Part shown: positions 1-10,967 of the stretch, piece after piece
How the letters are laid out: every line of letters starts with the position of its first letter
How positions within the stretch are numbered: position 1 is the first letter of the stretch
From: Camillea tinctor
Taxonomy: Eukaryota; Ascomycota; Sordariomycetes; Xylariales; Xylariaceae
Length of the DNA: 64,000 nucleotides
Assembly: GCA_022578605.1 (NCBI GenBank)
Contig: MU394103.1
Location: 62,001 to 126,000, forward strand
Direction: 5' to 3'
The notes under the pieces: model-generated
Told to the model about the DNA's origin: nothing
Databases searched by the model: none
What the model saw: the letters and a program-made list of their open reading frames with translations, nothing else
Made by a program: the position numbers and the translations under genes

Positions 1-615
1 GGGAGAGAAGAAACACACATACATATGCGACGTAATGCAAGGAGGACTAGGGATACATAAAATACATACACACACGCGTGGGATAATTATTAAAGACTTC
101 AAAAAAAAAAAAAACTTTATAGCCCTTACCTACTGCCTGACCGTCCTAGATAACTATCACCTATAGTATATGATAGTTGACTGACTTAACCCTAGGTTAT
201 AGCAGACCTTCGGTACCAGCCTAAGCTACTTCACTATACATATAGGTTAAGTATCCATACCCCCTGACTATTGACGTCGCTATCGAGACTACTAACTGCA
301 CCGACTACCTAGAACCATCAAGATTCGCAGTTCCCTTAATATATTTCTATCGCCAGTTTTATGCACCACGCACATCAATACCATTATTATTATCCTTTCT
401 ATTACTTTCCTAAATAGACCACAATAAGTGCGTATAGGATTCAAATTGAATATTTCAAGTTACTAATTATAACCCATAACTAGGTATCTACTCTATTCCT
501 TAGGAATAGAGAAGGAATAGGCAGGTAGCTATTTAACTTCTCGACAGCGAGGTACATATCTACAAAACAAGTCATCATATACACGCGCTACACCAACACC
601 CTACTCATCCACCCC
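1..615. other. intergenic, no gene seen
   Basis: AT-rich spacer downstream of the GatB stop codon. It holds a short A run near 101-114 and many CTAGGTA/TAGGTA-type words, but no reading frame with family-like content and no RNA gene that I can support. Confidence 0.6.
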
Positions 616-2505
616 TCACTCCCCCCTCAGCCGGGGAATATACCTCTCCTCAATCCTCTCCCGCATGACCCTCTCCGCACTCCGCGGATCGATCCTCTCC
701 TCAGGGCCGAGGCGCATCATGCGGCCAACAAGAAACATGAGCTTGCCCTGGGGGTACTTCTCCTGCTTCTCCATAAACACGCGTACGACGCTCTCCTGGC
801 CCTTGACCGCCTCGTCCGCGAGTGCGGCGTATTCCGCATCCGAGAGCTCTCGGAACCATAGGTCCTCGGTGTCGATGACATCACGCACGGAAGCATACTC
901 GGCGGGCACGCGGCCGCGGAACACGGCCCAGAGGATCTCCTTGGCGATGCGGGAGGTGATCTGGCTGCGGTAGAGGAAGAATAGAATATCGGCGAGGTGG
1001 TCCACGGGGACGCGGGCGCACTGGCCGTCCTCGGTGAAGCCGAAGTCGCGAGCGGCGTCGTCCTCGTGCTCGTCGAACCAGAGTTTGCCGAACTCATGCA
1101 GGATCCAGTTCGCGGCGAGCTGGTAGCAGGGGAGGTTGTCAGCTAGTGAGGACGAGCCCAGGCGGTGCTTGAGGGCGTCGACCACGTTCCAGAAGTACTC
1201 GACGCCCATGCCCGAGTTGAGGCCGACTAGAGATCGCGCGTCTTTGGGAGTGAGCTTGAAGTCTTCGATGAGCCCGTCGACTTCGGCGTCGGGGAGTTCA
1301 CCCATGGTTTCGCGGAGATGCTGTACAAGGTCTTCCCCGATGACGATGGGCGCCAAGTCCGGATCGGGCATGTACCTATAATCCACCTCGCCCTCCTTGC
1401 CGCGCAGCCTACGCGTCTCGGTTGAGCCGATGGACCATCCGCGTGTCTCGCTTGCTATCGTCCCGCCAGATTCGAGAACCGCTATTTGTCGGTCTCGCTC
1501 AGCGATAATGGCATCTTCGACGGCTTTGAAACTGCTCAGGTTTTTGATTTCGGTTCGCTGGCCTAGAGGTGCAGATGGATCATCGCTTCTCCTAACAGAC
1601 ACGTTGACATCGGCACGTAATCCGCCGGCTTCCATTCCGGATACACAGGCGTCTACTGCACGCAGAAGAACCTGGACTTTCTTGACCAAGGCAGCTGCGG
1701 TAGCAGGGTGGTGTATTTCCGGCAAGGTTATGATCTCGATTAACGGCACTCCAACACGGTTGAAGTCGACCCAATGCACATTGTCGAGCTGGGCGAGCGT
1801 CTTGGCCGTATCCTGTTCCATCTGGATCTGCTTGATACCAACAGAAATCCCCTCGCCGTCCTCGACCGCAATGCCGTCTCTTGCCTGCAGAGTAATTACA
1901 CCATTCCGCGCGAAGGGCTCGTAGTATTGGGTGATCTGGTACCCCGAGGGCTGGTCCCAGTGGAAATAGTGTTTACGATCGAACGTGCTCACTTGTTGGA
2001 TGTCACAGTTGAGTGCCAGTGCGGCTCGGAGCGCGGGGATCAAGGTCTCTTTCTGAAATACAGGTTGACTGCCCGGTATGGCAAGATCGAAGTAGGCTAC
2101 ATGGGTATTCGGGTGGTCGTTGAAGGAGGTGGTAGCACCTGAGAAGAGCTTCTTGGCTGTGTTCAGCTGAGCGTGTATTTCGATGCCAACCGTCAGCTCC
2201 CATCCCTCGACTACCTGGTTGTTGGCATTCTTCTTCTTCTTTTTCCCTGATAGTTTCTGCTTCTTGGCTTCATCTTTTAGTAGTTTTCGTAGCGGGACGA
2301 AGGCCGGGTCTGCCGGCCCATTGGAGGCGGTCGGTGTAGATTCGCTGTGGATGGCTCTGACCGGCGCATAGGAAAGCAAATATGCCCCGCGATTCCGTGC
2401 GGCGATGCACGGTAGCCGAGCTTGGGAGCGTAAGCACCCTGTAGTAGGCAATTGTCCCTGGAGGAGGTATTGGCGAAGGATTGTAGGGCGAAAGCGCACC
2501 ATCAT
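616..2505 (-). CDS. gatB: Glutamyl-tRNA(Gln) amidotransferase subunit B, mitochondrial
   Basis: Subunit B of the mitochondrial GatCAB/GatFAB amidotransferase, which converts mischarged Glu-tRNA(Gln) to Gln-tRNA(Gln); known as PET112 in yeast. It is an intronless 629-aa frame. Residues about 1-95 are Arg/Ser-rich and then Lys-rich, as expected for a mitochondrial presequence plus linker. The catalytic GatB/GatE domain starts near residue 100 (VGIEIHAQLNT) and contains the family-typical FNRVGVPLIEI segment and the Asn/Arg-rich LRADVNVSVRR stretch. The C-terminal third, ending in an Arg/Glu-rich tail, corresponds to the tRNA-binding YqeY-like region. Two adjacent Met codons open the frame and either could be used. 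Length is slightly above bacterial GatB (about 480 aa) because of the N-terminal extension. The identification is strong. Confidence 0.95.
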   Translation of the reverse strand: MMVRFRPTILRQYLLQGQLPTTGCLRSQARLPCIAARNRGAYLLSYAPVRAIHSESTPTASNGPADPAFVPLRKLLKDEAKKQKLSGKKKKKNANNQVVEGWELTVGIEIHAQLNTAKKLFSGATTSFNDHPNTHVAYFDLAIPGSQPVFQKETLIPALRAALALNCDIQQVSTFDRKHYFHWDQPSGYQITQYYEPFARNGVITLQARDGIAVEDGEGISVGIKQIQMEQDTAKTLAQLDNVHWVDFNRVGVPLIEIITLPEIHHPATAAALVKKVQVLLRAVDACVSGMEAGGLRADVNVSVRRSDDPSAPLGQRTEIKNLSSFKAVEDAIIAERDRQIAVLESGGTIASETRGWSIGSTETRRLRGKEGEVDYRYMPDPDLAPIVIGEDLVQHLRETMGELPDAEVDGLIEDFKLTPKDARSLVGLNSGMGVEYFWNVVDALKHRLGSSSLADNLPCYQLAANWILHEFGKLWFDEHEDDAARDFGFTEDGQCARVPVDHLADILFFLYRSQITSRIAKEILWAVFRGRVPAEYASVRDVIDTEDLWFRELSDAEYAALADEAVKGQESVVRVFMEKQEKYPQGKLMFLVGRMMRLGPEERIDPRSAERVMRERIEERYIPRLRGE

Positions 2506-4077
2506 CAGAAATGGTGACTAGATAGGACAAGGAGCTTCAGTGAGCTTGAAGCGCAGAAGAGCAAGACTTGAGAAGGAGGGGGTGGGGTTATGTGGCTGTG
2601 CTATAGGGTCTGAGGGTCCGAGGGTCCTGTCTTAGGTCATCTTCCTTGCAGCTTGATAAACCTTATCGAGCAGGGGACATGGATCATGGATTAACAGGTA
2701 GTCCGTGCACTTGTGATAGTGGGGTGAAGGAGGTTCCACTAGTGAACCAGATCGGCGGGCAGAAGCGGCCGTGACCTTTTCTTCTTCTACCCATCCTTTT
2801 TCTTTTTCCAAACTTACTTAACTTCATGTTCAGACAAATTTGTCGATGAAACTTGAATTACTTAACTAACTATCTATCTGGGTTTAGGTAGGGGTAGTCA
2901 CTTATAAATATTTCATCTGATGAGTAAAAGATGATACACACTTAGTTAGGTAAATACCTATCTAAATGACAAGCCAAACCCAAAGACATTTAATTTAACC
3001 TAGTTACCTAACAGTAGCCCAGGTTTGTCAATATATAACCAGAGGCATCCATCTCACTCAGCTAACCTAAGGTTACTTATCTTCTAAACCACCCCATCAT
3101 TCACAGGCGGCGAATCATGCATTATCAAGCTCACTTACACCCACCACACCTATTATCTCGAGAAGACTTTCCAACATCCACGTGGGCACTATTCTGCGAC
3201 CAGATCGTCTAGACACACAACCTTTTCAACTTGTCATATGAAACACTTTCGTTGCGCCTGACACACAACCCCATGCTTTCTATGGCTTTTATTGGCAACA
3301 TTGAACAGTTATTCAGGCTATAGGTTCCATCTTCCCACTAACATACCATCTAAGCTTGGTTGTCTGGTATGTAGGTTACATCTTTACGCGAAGGGGTCCC
3401 TCTTCCCCATACAATTTATTAAAAAAAGAAGTTTGAAAAATATTCCGAAAAAAACATCCTAATAATCATGTGTCATTTTATGTTGTATCTTATTTACTCT
3501 GTTCAGTTCTGCTTTTCTTGAACTACATACTTCAGCTACCGGTCCACCTATGTACTCTATCTACTTTATACCAGATATATTGGTCTCTTCAAGACTTGCC
3601 TACCTTACCCTAGGTAACTTACATCTCATCTGGCAACTTGGCACCATCTCGTTCGCTCTTCAGAAACCCAATAAGGATTAACTATACCTTCTACTGGACG
3701 CCGACGTGCAGCCCAATATTGCAAGGTAATACTATTGTTAGTTTGTATGTTGTGTGCAATTTCTCGGGTTACCTTCTCGCGGGGTTCAGTCCAGGGGGGG
3801 GGCGAATAACCGAGACTTAGAAAGAGTTGAGAGTTGATCAAGACCCCAACTCTTTTCTTACACCCCCAGCTATCGAGCCGTCCGTTCCTAGGTCGTCACA
3901 TTGCTTGTATTCGCAAGCAAGCAATATTCACTCTTCTAGGACAACGTTGCTTGCTAGAGTCGCAAAGCCAAAACAACACTGAACAAGTGATATCACTGTC
4001 TATCTCGGGAATCAAGGAAGACAACTATTGTTTTAAGAACTTACTGACTTGTTAATATCATCTAGCTGAGATACGAC
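2506..4077. other. intergenic / long 5' region
   Basis: About 1.6 kb between the divergent GatB and DUF6594 genes. The part near 2506-2650 is probably GatB promoter. The rest is AT-rich with pyrimidine-rich patches and repeated TACCTA/TAGGTA words, and the DUF6594 gene may have a long 5' leader. The short frames here show no family-like sequence. Confidence 0.5.
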
Positions 4078-5961
4078 ATGGCTGATGACTGGGAGCATCC
4101 GACGAGGCTCCAAGTTCCACCAAAGCCCATGCGCCCTTCATCTAGGCGAAGTAGCTCAGTATGGCAAATGAACGATGCCAGACTCGGCGATTCGACTGGC
4201 GTGAATGGCGCCGGTCGCCTTAGGGGGCCGCATAGGAGATATTCCAGCGTAGCGAATGCCTCCGAGGCCACAACTCTGGCAGATGACCCCCTTAAATGGA
4301 ATCCTGGATGGGCCGGGGAGGGAGACGGGACTCGATCTAATTCATTTGGGCCGCCTACTAAGAACGGAGAAGACAACACGTCTCCCGGCAGCTTTGGGCC
4401 TAGAAAACCAGGTCGTAACCGATTTACATTTCCGTCGACTAGCCCGAACCCAGCGCCTGCTCCGGCGGACACACACGAATCGGAGAGCTCCAGCGAGAGC
4501 TCCTCAACCGTTGTCGAGAGCACATTCGCAAAACAAGAAACCCCCAAGAAGACAAGGAAGTCTAACCCGATGAGACCGGATGCCCTGAGCTTCTTGGATT
4601 CCGACTCGCCCCAAATAACGGACGAAGCCATAAAGCGATCGATGCATGATGCCTCTTCTCTCCAGTCTCCCAGTTCAACCAAAGGCACATCACCTACTTC
4701 CTCCACATCGAGCAGCTTCCAAGACGATGTGTCCGACCGCTTCGCCGACCATGAAACCGACCGCAGTACGAGCCCCGAGCGCAGCGTGGACGGAGACAAC
4801 ATGAATCACCTGTCCGCCATACTGGACCCGCGTGGGGAGGACCAGAACAAACAGAAGCAGCGCAACTACGGTACTCCCGAGATGCCCCGCGGCAACGCCC
4901 AGCATCCGCACATCTCGCCCGACGCGCTGACTCCGCGACCGCCGCCCATGCAGAACCACGCCAAGCACCTCCCGCGGGCCGAGAAGCTGCCCCTGACGGG
5001 GTATGAGCTTCTTGCCTCGCGGCTCTCGTCGCCCTATAGTGGTAGTAACAGTAGCAGTAATAGCAATGATAGCAGTAATGGTCCGTCCCTGCGGCCCATG
5101 TACCGCCGGTTCGAGACGCTGAACCACCGGCTGCTGCTGCACCTGCAAGACGAGATATGCGAGCTGGAAGAGCAGCTGCACCGGCTCGACACGGCAGACA
5201 CGCAGAACCGGCGCCTGCGCAACGCGATCCTGCCCGCCTCGCGGCGCGCCGAGTACCTCGCCGGCGGGGAGCTGCAGTGGCATCGCACGGACATACTGGG
5301 CAAGATCGGGTTCAAGCTCGAGCAGTACAGTGAGTTCCCAAAGGCCCCAACCACGATTTCCTCGTTAATCTCATCGCTGACACACCCAGACCACGTCCTC
5401 TCCTCCTTCCGCAAGACCCAGTCCCTGCCCACCCCGACCCTCGCGGAGATCCACGAGTACCGGGGCTACCTGGCCACGCACGCCCCCATCGCCGAGGCCG
5501 AGACCCGCTTCCTCGACGCCACCGACGACCTGGTGTGCGTCGGCGAGGTCGACGCGGACGAAGAAACCATGGCCGAGGAGGACAAGGACAACGAGGAGGC
5601 GATGGCGACCCCGATGCTCCGCCCCGAGCCAGACCCGCCCGAGAATATCGTCATCGCCCCTCTCAGCGAGCCCCCGGAGAGCAAGGGCGCAGAGAACGCA
5701 CCGCCCCCGCCCCCGCCCCCGATCATACTCCCGCTCTCGCTCGCCCTGGCCGCTGCCGTCATCGTGCCCATCCTGACCTTCACCGTCATACCCGGGTACC
5801 TCGGCCGCATGATAGTGGTGCTGCTCGTCGGGCTCGGGGTGCTGGGCGGGCTGATCCAGGGCCATGTCGTAGGGGTGGGGGTCAATGCCACGAGGGACTT
5901 TTGCGTCTGCATCGGGGTTTATGGGGCGGTTATGGCGATTTTGGCGGCGATTGTGGCTTGA
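4078..5961 (+). CDS. DUF6594 family membrane protein
   Basis: A protein of about 607 aa after splicing (627 aa if unspliced); the molecular function is not known to me. Residues about 1-300 are low-complexity, Ser/Pro-rich and probably disordered. The DUF6594 module starts at GYELLASRLSS and runs through the conserved RRFETLNHRLLLHLQDEI helix and the LHRLDTAD region. The C-terminus has a poly-Pro stretch and then three closely spaced hydrophobic segments (around IILPLSLALAAAVIVPIL, MIVVLLVGLGVLGGLI and FCVCIGVYGAVMAILAAIV), the usual DUF6594 membrane hairpin. The frame stays open across a probable in-frame intron at 5330-5389 (GTGAGT...CAG, 60 nt). Removing it restores the family-like EQYNHVLSSF joint, so an unspliced annotation would add 20 spurious residues. 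Cellular location is inferred only from the membrane segments. Confidence 0.8.
   Translation: MADDWEHPTRLQVPPKPMRPSSRRSSSVWQMNDARLGDSTGVNGAGRLRGPHRRYSSVANASEATTLADDPLKWNPGWAGEGDGTRSNSFGPPTKNGEDNTSPGSFGPRKPGRNRFTFPSTSPNPAPAPADTHESESSSESSSTVVESTFAKQETPKKTRKSNPMRPDALSFLDSDSPQITDEAIKRSMHDASSLQSPSSTKGTSPTSSTSSSFQDDVSDRFADHETDRSTSPERSVDGDNMNHLSAILDPRGEDQNKQKQRNYGTPEMPRGNAQHPHISPDALTPRPPPMQNHAKHLPRAEKLPLTGYELLASRLSSPYSGSNSSSNSNDSSNGPSLRPMYRRFETLNHRLLLHLQDEICELEEQLHRLDTADTQNRRLRNAILPASRRAEYLAGGELQWHRTDILGKIGFKLEQYSEFPKAPTTISSLISSLTHPDHVLSSFRKTQSLPTPTLAEIHEYRGYLATHAPIAEAETRFLDATDDLVCVGEVDADEETMAEEDKDNEEAMATPMLRPEPDPPENIVIAPLSEPPESKGAENAPPPPPPPIILPLSLALAAAVIVPILTFTVIPGYLGRMIVVLLVGLGVLGGLIQGHVVGVGVNATRDFCVCIGVYGAVMAILAAIVA
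5330..5389 (+). other. in-frame 60-nt intron in the DUF6594 gene
   Basis: Donor GTGAGT at 5330, a branch-like GCTGAC at about 5376 and acceptor CCCAG ending at 5389. The length is a multiple of three with no stop codon, so the frame reads through it. Family resemblance of the joined protein favours splicing. Confidence 0.7.
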
Positions 5962-6380
5962 TAGCTCATCTTTTTCTTTGCGACTTTTCTTTTTATTTTC
6001 TTTTTTTCCCCCTTCTAGCTTGGTGATTTTGTTCTGATACGAGTGTTTAATGCTGGGATGACTTTGAACTGGCGGGTACCGGACTTGGATCTATTTAATT
6101 GGTTGGTTATGGAGTTCCTTTTTTTTTCTTTTCTTTTCGATGTATACCCGGAGGGAGTTGTAAATGTTGAAATTGCTGTATAATGAGTATTACGATAATG
6201 GTGTCCCTGGCTTTGAGTAGTTATGCTGCCTCTGTACCGAGTTCTGGAAAATCAAGGAAGATGAACTGGAAAGCTATGTTTAAATTGGAATAGGAATATG
6301 AACGACATATTTTTTTAATGGCAATTCATTCCCTTTTCTGATATAGCTACTTATTTGGTTAACTAGGTAATAATCAGAAC
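5962..6380. other. 3' region of the DUF6594 gene
   Basis: T-rich sequence with runs of T at about 5970-6010 and 6119-6135, plausible 3' UTR and polyadenylation region. Nothing else recognised. The left copy of the MITE target duplication lies at 6373-6380. Confidence 0.5.
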
Positions 6381-6882
6381 CGATTTGCCTATTGTCACGG
6401 TAGGTTGATACTAATGTCACGGTAGGTGCCACACCCGCCACACACTAAGCCTAAAGACATCTAGTCAGCCTTGGTACACTGCCACGGGTACATGCGCCCC
6501 CAAATGGAGGTACCTTTTCTATCTCACGGTCGTAAAGTCAAATAGCCGCGCACCCTAATGTAGGGTACCGTAGCTGGTCAATTTGCAATGGTGGTTAAAA
6601 TGGATTGAAATCTTTAAATCCATTTGCATTTAAAAAAAAAGCATTTAAATTGAAATCGCAAATGCATTGCAGTTGCTATGTGTTGCGAAATTAAATTCAA
6701 TTGAATTGCGACACCTGCAATTGAATTTGCGACCGCAAAACAATAAAGGTACTTCCATTTGGGGGGCATATGTACCCGTGGCGGTGTACCTAAATTAACT
6801 AGATGTCTTTAGGCTTAGTGTGTGGCAGGTGTGGCACCTACCGTGACATTAGTATCAACCTACCGTGACAATAGGCATTCCG
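6381..6882. mobile_element. hAT-like MITE, 502 bp
   Basis: Non-autonomous DNA transposon. The arms 6387-6518 and 6745-6876 are long inverted repeats that match with only scattered mismatches by eye. The element is flanked by an 8-bp direct repeat, ATCAGAAC, at 6373-6380 and 6883-6890, the target-duplication length typical of hAT transposons. Each end carries two copies of TGTCACGGTAGGT (6393-6405 and 6415-6427 on the left), resembling subterminal transposase-binding repeats. The central part is AT-rich with CAATTGAATT-type words and no coding frame. The outermost six bases (CGATTT versus CGGAAT on the other end) match poorly, so the exact border could shift by a few bases. Confidence 0.85.
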
Positions 6883-7290
6883 ATCAGAACATTAAGTAAG
6901 ATATAATTGTGCTGCATCCCTTGCCTGATCTCTTCTCTCTCCGGTTAGGCGTGTTGGACGAAACGACGACTTATGCATAAGGCCTATGCACGAATGTGGT
7001 TCGTCTCGTGTGTTCTCATTGGATAGCCGGGGTTCTTTACAAAGAATTTTGGAACTTCACTAACCTAGCCTCATAACTTGACATCCGCATTACTCGGCCT
7101 CCGAAAAAGGAGGGGAAAGAGAGGAAGGACAGAAATACAATGTGCAACTTGTCTATGTAAGGCTGCGGTGAGAAATCGGCTCACAGCGTCTCACTGTTGT
7201 TAAGAAGTTTGGTGTGTAGTAGCGATGATATAAAGAGCCCGAGTTGATTACCTATTATATCCACAGCCTACAAAGACCAGAACCAACAAA
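6883..7290 (+). promoter_or_regulatory. probable promoter region of the exonuclease gene
   Basis: About 400 bp between the MITE and the start codon. A TATA-like GATATAAAG sits near 7227-7235, about 60 bp before the ATG. No specific operator is recognised. Confidence 0.35.
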
Positions 7291-9235
7291 ATGGCTCAAA
7301 TCGAAGGCACAGCTCCTGGACCCCGCTGCGATTGCGCCCTACGGTTTGAAAGCTGGCGAGCCATCTACGAGCATGTCGTCCAGACTGGTCATCTGAAGGC
7401 CAGGACTTGCATGCCCTGCCATAAAGTATTCGGCAGAACGATAGACTTGGAGATGCATCAGCAGACCTCTCAAAAGCACCAGAAAATGTTGGGCACATCT
7501 GGAGTAGCGGCACAGAAAACCACTGTGAATCCTAGCAACGGTCAGGATGGAGTCTCAATCAAAGCCAATGGAGACATAGGCGGTACACCAACTGCAGGGA
7601 AGTGTAAAAGAAGGCGACGAGTCAAAAAGGGTAGGATTGGAGCCAAGAGGAAGGTTACTAATGACACCCCTTCTTCCCCCTTTCAACTCAATGCGACGCA
7701 GGAGCAGGAGAAGAATAAACAAACTATAGAACCACGGCAGCCTCACCCGTTTTGGTTCATGATAAGGTGGAGAAAACAGAAGCAGAAAAAGAAGAGATTA
7801 GCCCAGGCCAAGTTGCTGGATATCTCTCGGAAGGAAGCTGGTGCATCTACGAAGGAAGTATCCGGTAAAACAGCCACACCCAGGTCCAACAGGAGAAAGA
7901 AGAAGCGATTAAACGAAATGAGCTCTGAGGATACCTTGACATCACCCTCAGGTGTCACAGCAGCGAGGCCCTTGATGGCTGAGGTGGAAGGAGGAGCATT
8001 ATTAAATAGTACCGATGCCTCTAACTTCGCTAAGGAAAAGAATATAAGTCAGAGCAATAAGAAGGGAAAGAAGGAGACTCCGGCTCAGACTTCAGATTCG
8101 GACAATAGTATGTATAACCTAATGGCTAAAGTTCCACCATAAAGTACTTTCTCCCCTTGCTAACAGACCTACCACCCACTTCTCAGCCACCCAAAGCACC
8201 ACCGCTACCACCACTATCACCACCAGCATGGCCAGCAGCTCCAACCCACAGGTTCTCGTGCCACCCAACCGCGACTACCGCGCCTCCTACCCCTGGACCT
8301 CCGGGCTCCCAGGCCGCGGCATCTACCCCAAGCTGCGCAACCTCTGCCTCGCGCCCTCCGACCAGCAAGAGCATGAGTGCTACCGCCCCTGCACCCCCGG
8401 CACCAGCAATCTCCCCACCGCGCCCTGGCTCAGCGCCCCGCCGCGCGACCCCCTAGCCCGCAAACCCTTCGGCGTCGCGCTGGACTGCGAAATGGTCGAA
8501 GTCGCGGCGCCCTCCCCGGGCCAGCGGCCCACCGCCGAGCTCGCGCGCCTGTGCGTCGCGGACCTCGTCTCCGGCGCCGTACTAATCGACGCGGTCGTGC
8601 GGCCCACGCGGCCCGTGACCGACTGGCGCACGCGGCACAGCGGCGTCAGCGCCGAGATGCTGGCCGCGCGCGTGGCGGCGGGCGAGTACCTCGACGGGTG
8701 GCGCGCCGCGCGCGGGGCCGTGCTCGCCCTCGTCGACCGCGACACCATACTCGCGGGCCACGCGCTGCACCACGACCTCGGCGCGCTGGGCGTCGCGCAC
8801 GCCAAGGCCCTCGACACGAGCACGCTGGCCGCGCGCCACGCGTTCCCCGGCCCCGAGACGCTGCGCCGCCGCTGGGGGCTCGGCGTCCTGATGCGCGAGG
8901 TGTGCGGCGTGGAGGTCCAGGGCCGCGGGGCGCTGGGGCACGATTGCGTCGAGGACGCGCTGGCCACGCGGGAGCTGGCGCTGGCGTGCGCGCGGGACCC
9001 GGAGCGGATGCGCGAGTGGGGGAGGGAGGCGAGGGAGAGGTTCGATAGGGAGGAGGAGGTGAGGAGGCGGAAGCAGCGCGAGAAGGTGGAGAAGGAGAGG
9101 AGGGAGCGAAGAGAGAGGGAGGAGAGGGAGGAGAGGGAGTGGTGGGAGAGTCTACCCCGGGAGACGAGGGATCTGGTGGAGAGGAATGAGAGGGAGGAGA
9201 AGGAGAAGTGGGAGAGAGGAGCTCAGCCGTGGTAA
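7291..9235 (+). CDS. zinc-finger RNA exonuclease (REX/DEDDh family)
   Basis: Predicted 3'-5' RNA exonuclease of about 621 aa in two exons (7291-8107, 8187-9235). The N-terminus has a C2H2-like finger (Cys40, Cys43, His56, His63) preceded by a second Cys/His cluster. Residues about 90-285 are Lys/Ser/Thr-rich linker. The exonuclease core has the DEDDh residues in order: ALDCEMVEV (Asp372, Glu374), GHALHHDLG (Asp469) and GHDCVEDALATREL (His524, Asp529). The tail is a charged Glu/Arg coiled-coil-like region. The family (Rex4/REXO4-like) trims structured RNAs such as rRNA precursors. The intron (GTATGT donor at 8108, GCTAAC branch point, TCTCAG acceptor at 8186) joins the frames. Without it there would be two genes only 85 bp apart, which is less likely. 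The second exon is much more GC-rich than the first. Confidence 0.75.
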
Positions 9236-9797
9236 AGGGGCTGCGCTTAGGTCGTTTTGCTTTTTGCTGTTTCATCCCATCCGTTATATTGTAGTAGGGA
9301 TATTTAAGGGGGTGAAGACAAGGTGTGCGTTGAGTTACTATTAGGTCGGAGGTTTTCTTCTTTTTCTCTTAGCCTGCGTTATACCTATCTGACGATGGCA
9401 AAAGAGCTCGGGATCAAAAAGGTAAAATGCTACATTCACCAAATAGAGGGTCTATCAATATTGCATTCGAGCTTATTGAGATGGCAAAGTATGCTTGTAT
9501 TCCTGTCTAATGTGTTATGAGGCATCGTCCTCTCAGAATGATAACGGTTGTCGTCCCCCTTTTTTTTATATCATTTTAACAGCATTTTCTAGAGGAAGGC
9601 TATGGTCCATATTCGCCCATATCATGACATTCCTCATAAGATTCTCTGTATCCATATACTGTTGGTCTTACCAATAGTAACTCTAGTGGCTTGGGGTCTT
9701 TTCCCCTATGACCGGTGCTAGGTAATTCACCATAAACGTTAATTACATCACACGGTCCTCTGATCTGTCCCCGATGGAATCACCACATAATCTTGAT
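9236..9797. other. intergenic, convergent 3' ends
   Basis: Spacer between the exonuclease (+) and a small orphan gene (-). AT-rich, with a run of T at about 9559-9568. No supported feature. Confidence 0.5.
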
Positions 9798-10238
9798 CTA
9801 CGCGGTGTACTTTCTCCGCTTATCCTTGTGTGTATCTGATGGCCGGTGAGACCGGATAGTCTTTACGAGTTTGTCCACATCTTCGTGAAGTTTTTTAACG
9901 GTCGAGTCTTCGGCGCCCTCCTTCGGAACTTCTTTCTCGTAGAGTAACTCCCATGCTGAGTCAAAGAAACCGACCCATTGGAGAATGTACTCCATTCCTG
10001 TTTCTTTTAGCAGCTTGCTCTCCTCACTGTCGGGTTCATTTCTCATATAATCTATCAAGTTCTTCATTGCTATATTCTCGAATTGGTGGAGGCTCTCATC
10101 ACTATTGACCATATCTGGGGTGGGCTTGTCCTTCAAGTTTTCGTGTATGAGGTTTAGCGGACTTTTCATCACTCTGTCATCGACTTCTTGCCTGGTCGTC
10201 GGTGGGACTTCGTCCTCTGAGTCTCGGGGTTGACTCAT
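9798..10238 (-). CDS. hypothetical acidic/charged small protein
   Basis: Open frame of 146 aa with a proper ATG and coding-like composition; I do not recognise the family. It is hydrophilic and probably mostly helical, with a central conserved-looking patch around MEYILQWVGFFDSAWELLYEKE and a basic C-terminus (HKDKRRKYTA). There is no signal peptide, membrane segment or cysteine motif. It sits alone between the RNA exonuclease and a decayed esterase gene, at the edge of an accessory region, so it may be lineage-specific. Confidence 0.45.
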   Translation of the reverse strand: MSQPRDSEDEVPPTTRQEVDDRVMKSPLNLIHENLKDKPTPDMVNSDESLHQFENIAMKNLIDYMRNEPDSEESKLLKETGMEYILQWVGFFDSAWELLYEKEVPKEGAEDSTVKKLHEDVDKLVKTIRSHRPSDTHKDKRRKYTA

Positions 10239-10967
10239 TATAGCGATTCAATTAGATTTCGCCCCTAGATTACTTTTCTAGCCACGGGTACGCCACGTGG
10301 AGAGTAAATCAATAGTGGATGGAACTTGAGATGATTATGATTGAGCTTTCCTTGATATATCGTCCATCTCAGTTAGAGTATTTGCTTACCTTTAAATATC
10401 CATCTATATTGTAACGAATCATACTTTTGGAGACTATCCAATATGTCAGACCTCCTTTGTTGATTTCAGAATTTTACATGTGATCTTAGAACAAGGGTAT
10501 TTATAAAATCCTAGGATATTTCAATGTGTTCATCTAACACTAGATCATATGATAAAGCCCCTTACATCGGCTTGAGTTCTCTTACTACGTAATTTTGCGA
10601 GGGTAATAAATACGAGATGAACCAACAGTCAACTGTTGACCGGTTTTTAGTCGGGGAGGAATATTCACACCAGTACTATTCTAGTCACAAAGATCTATCA
10701 AGGTGGCGAAAAGCCACTAGAAATAACTGATGTCTTGCCAATATTATAACAAACTTGTTACATCTAACCGCCAACAGAACATCTAACGTGATCGTTATGG
10801 TAGATATGCCATAAGGGTCCAATAATAACCATTTATCCATACAGGCTTTCTGCTTCTCAGTTATCTTCGATCCTATTCAGTTCCAGCCTCAAATGCACCC
10901 CCATATAAGTAAATTATTCTTCGCAAGACTTTCCTTAAAAGCAGCTTGTTCAAGATATGACGCCTAC
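10239..10967. other. intergenic, no gene seen
   Basis: AT-rich spacer of about 730 bp between the small orphan and the esterase pseudogene. No reading frame or repeat that I can support. Confidence 0.5.

Noticed and set aside
8377..9048. Arg/Pro/Ala-rich frames over the exonuclease
   Set aside because: Shadow frames of a GC-rich exon. The DEDDh motifs lie in one frame only.
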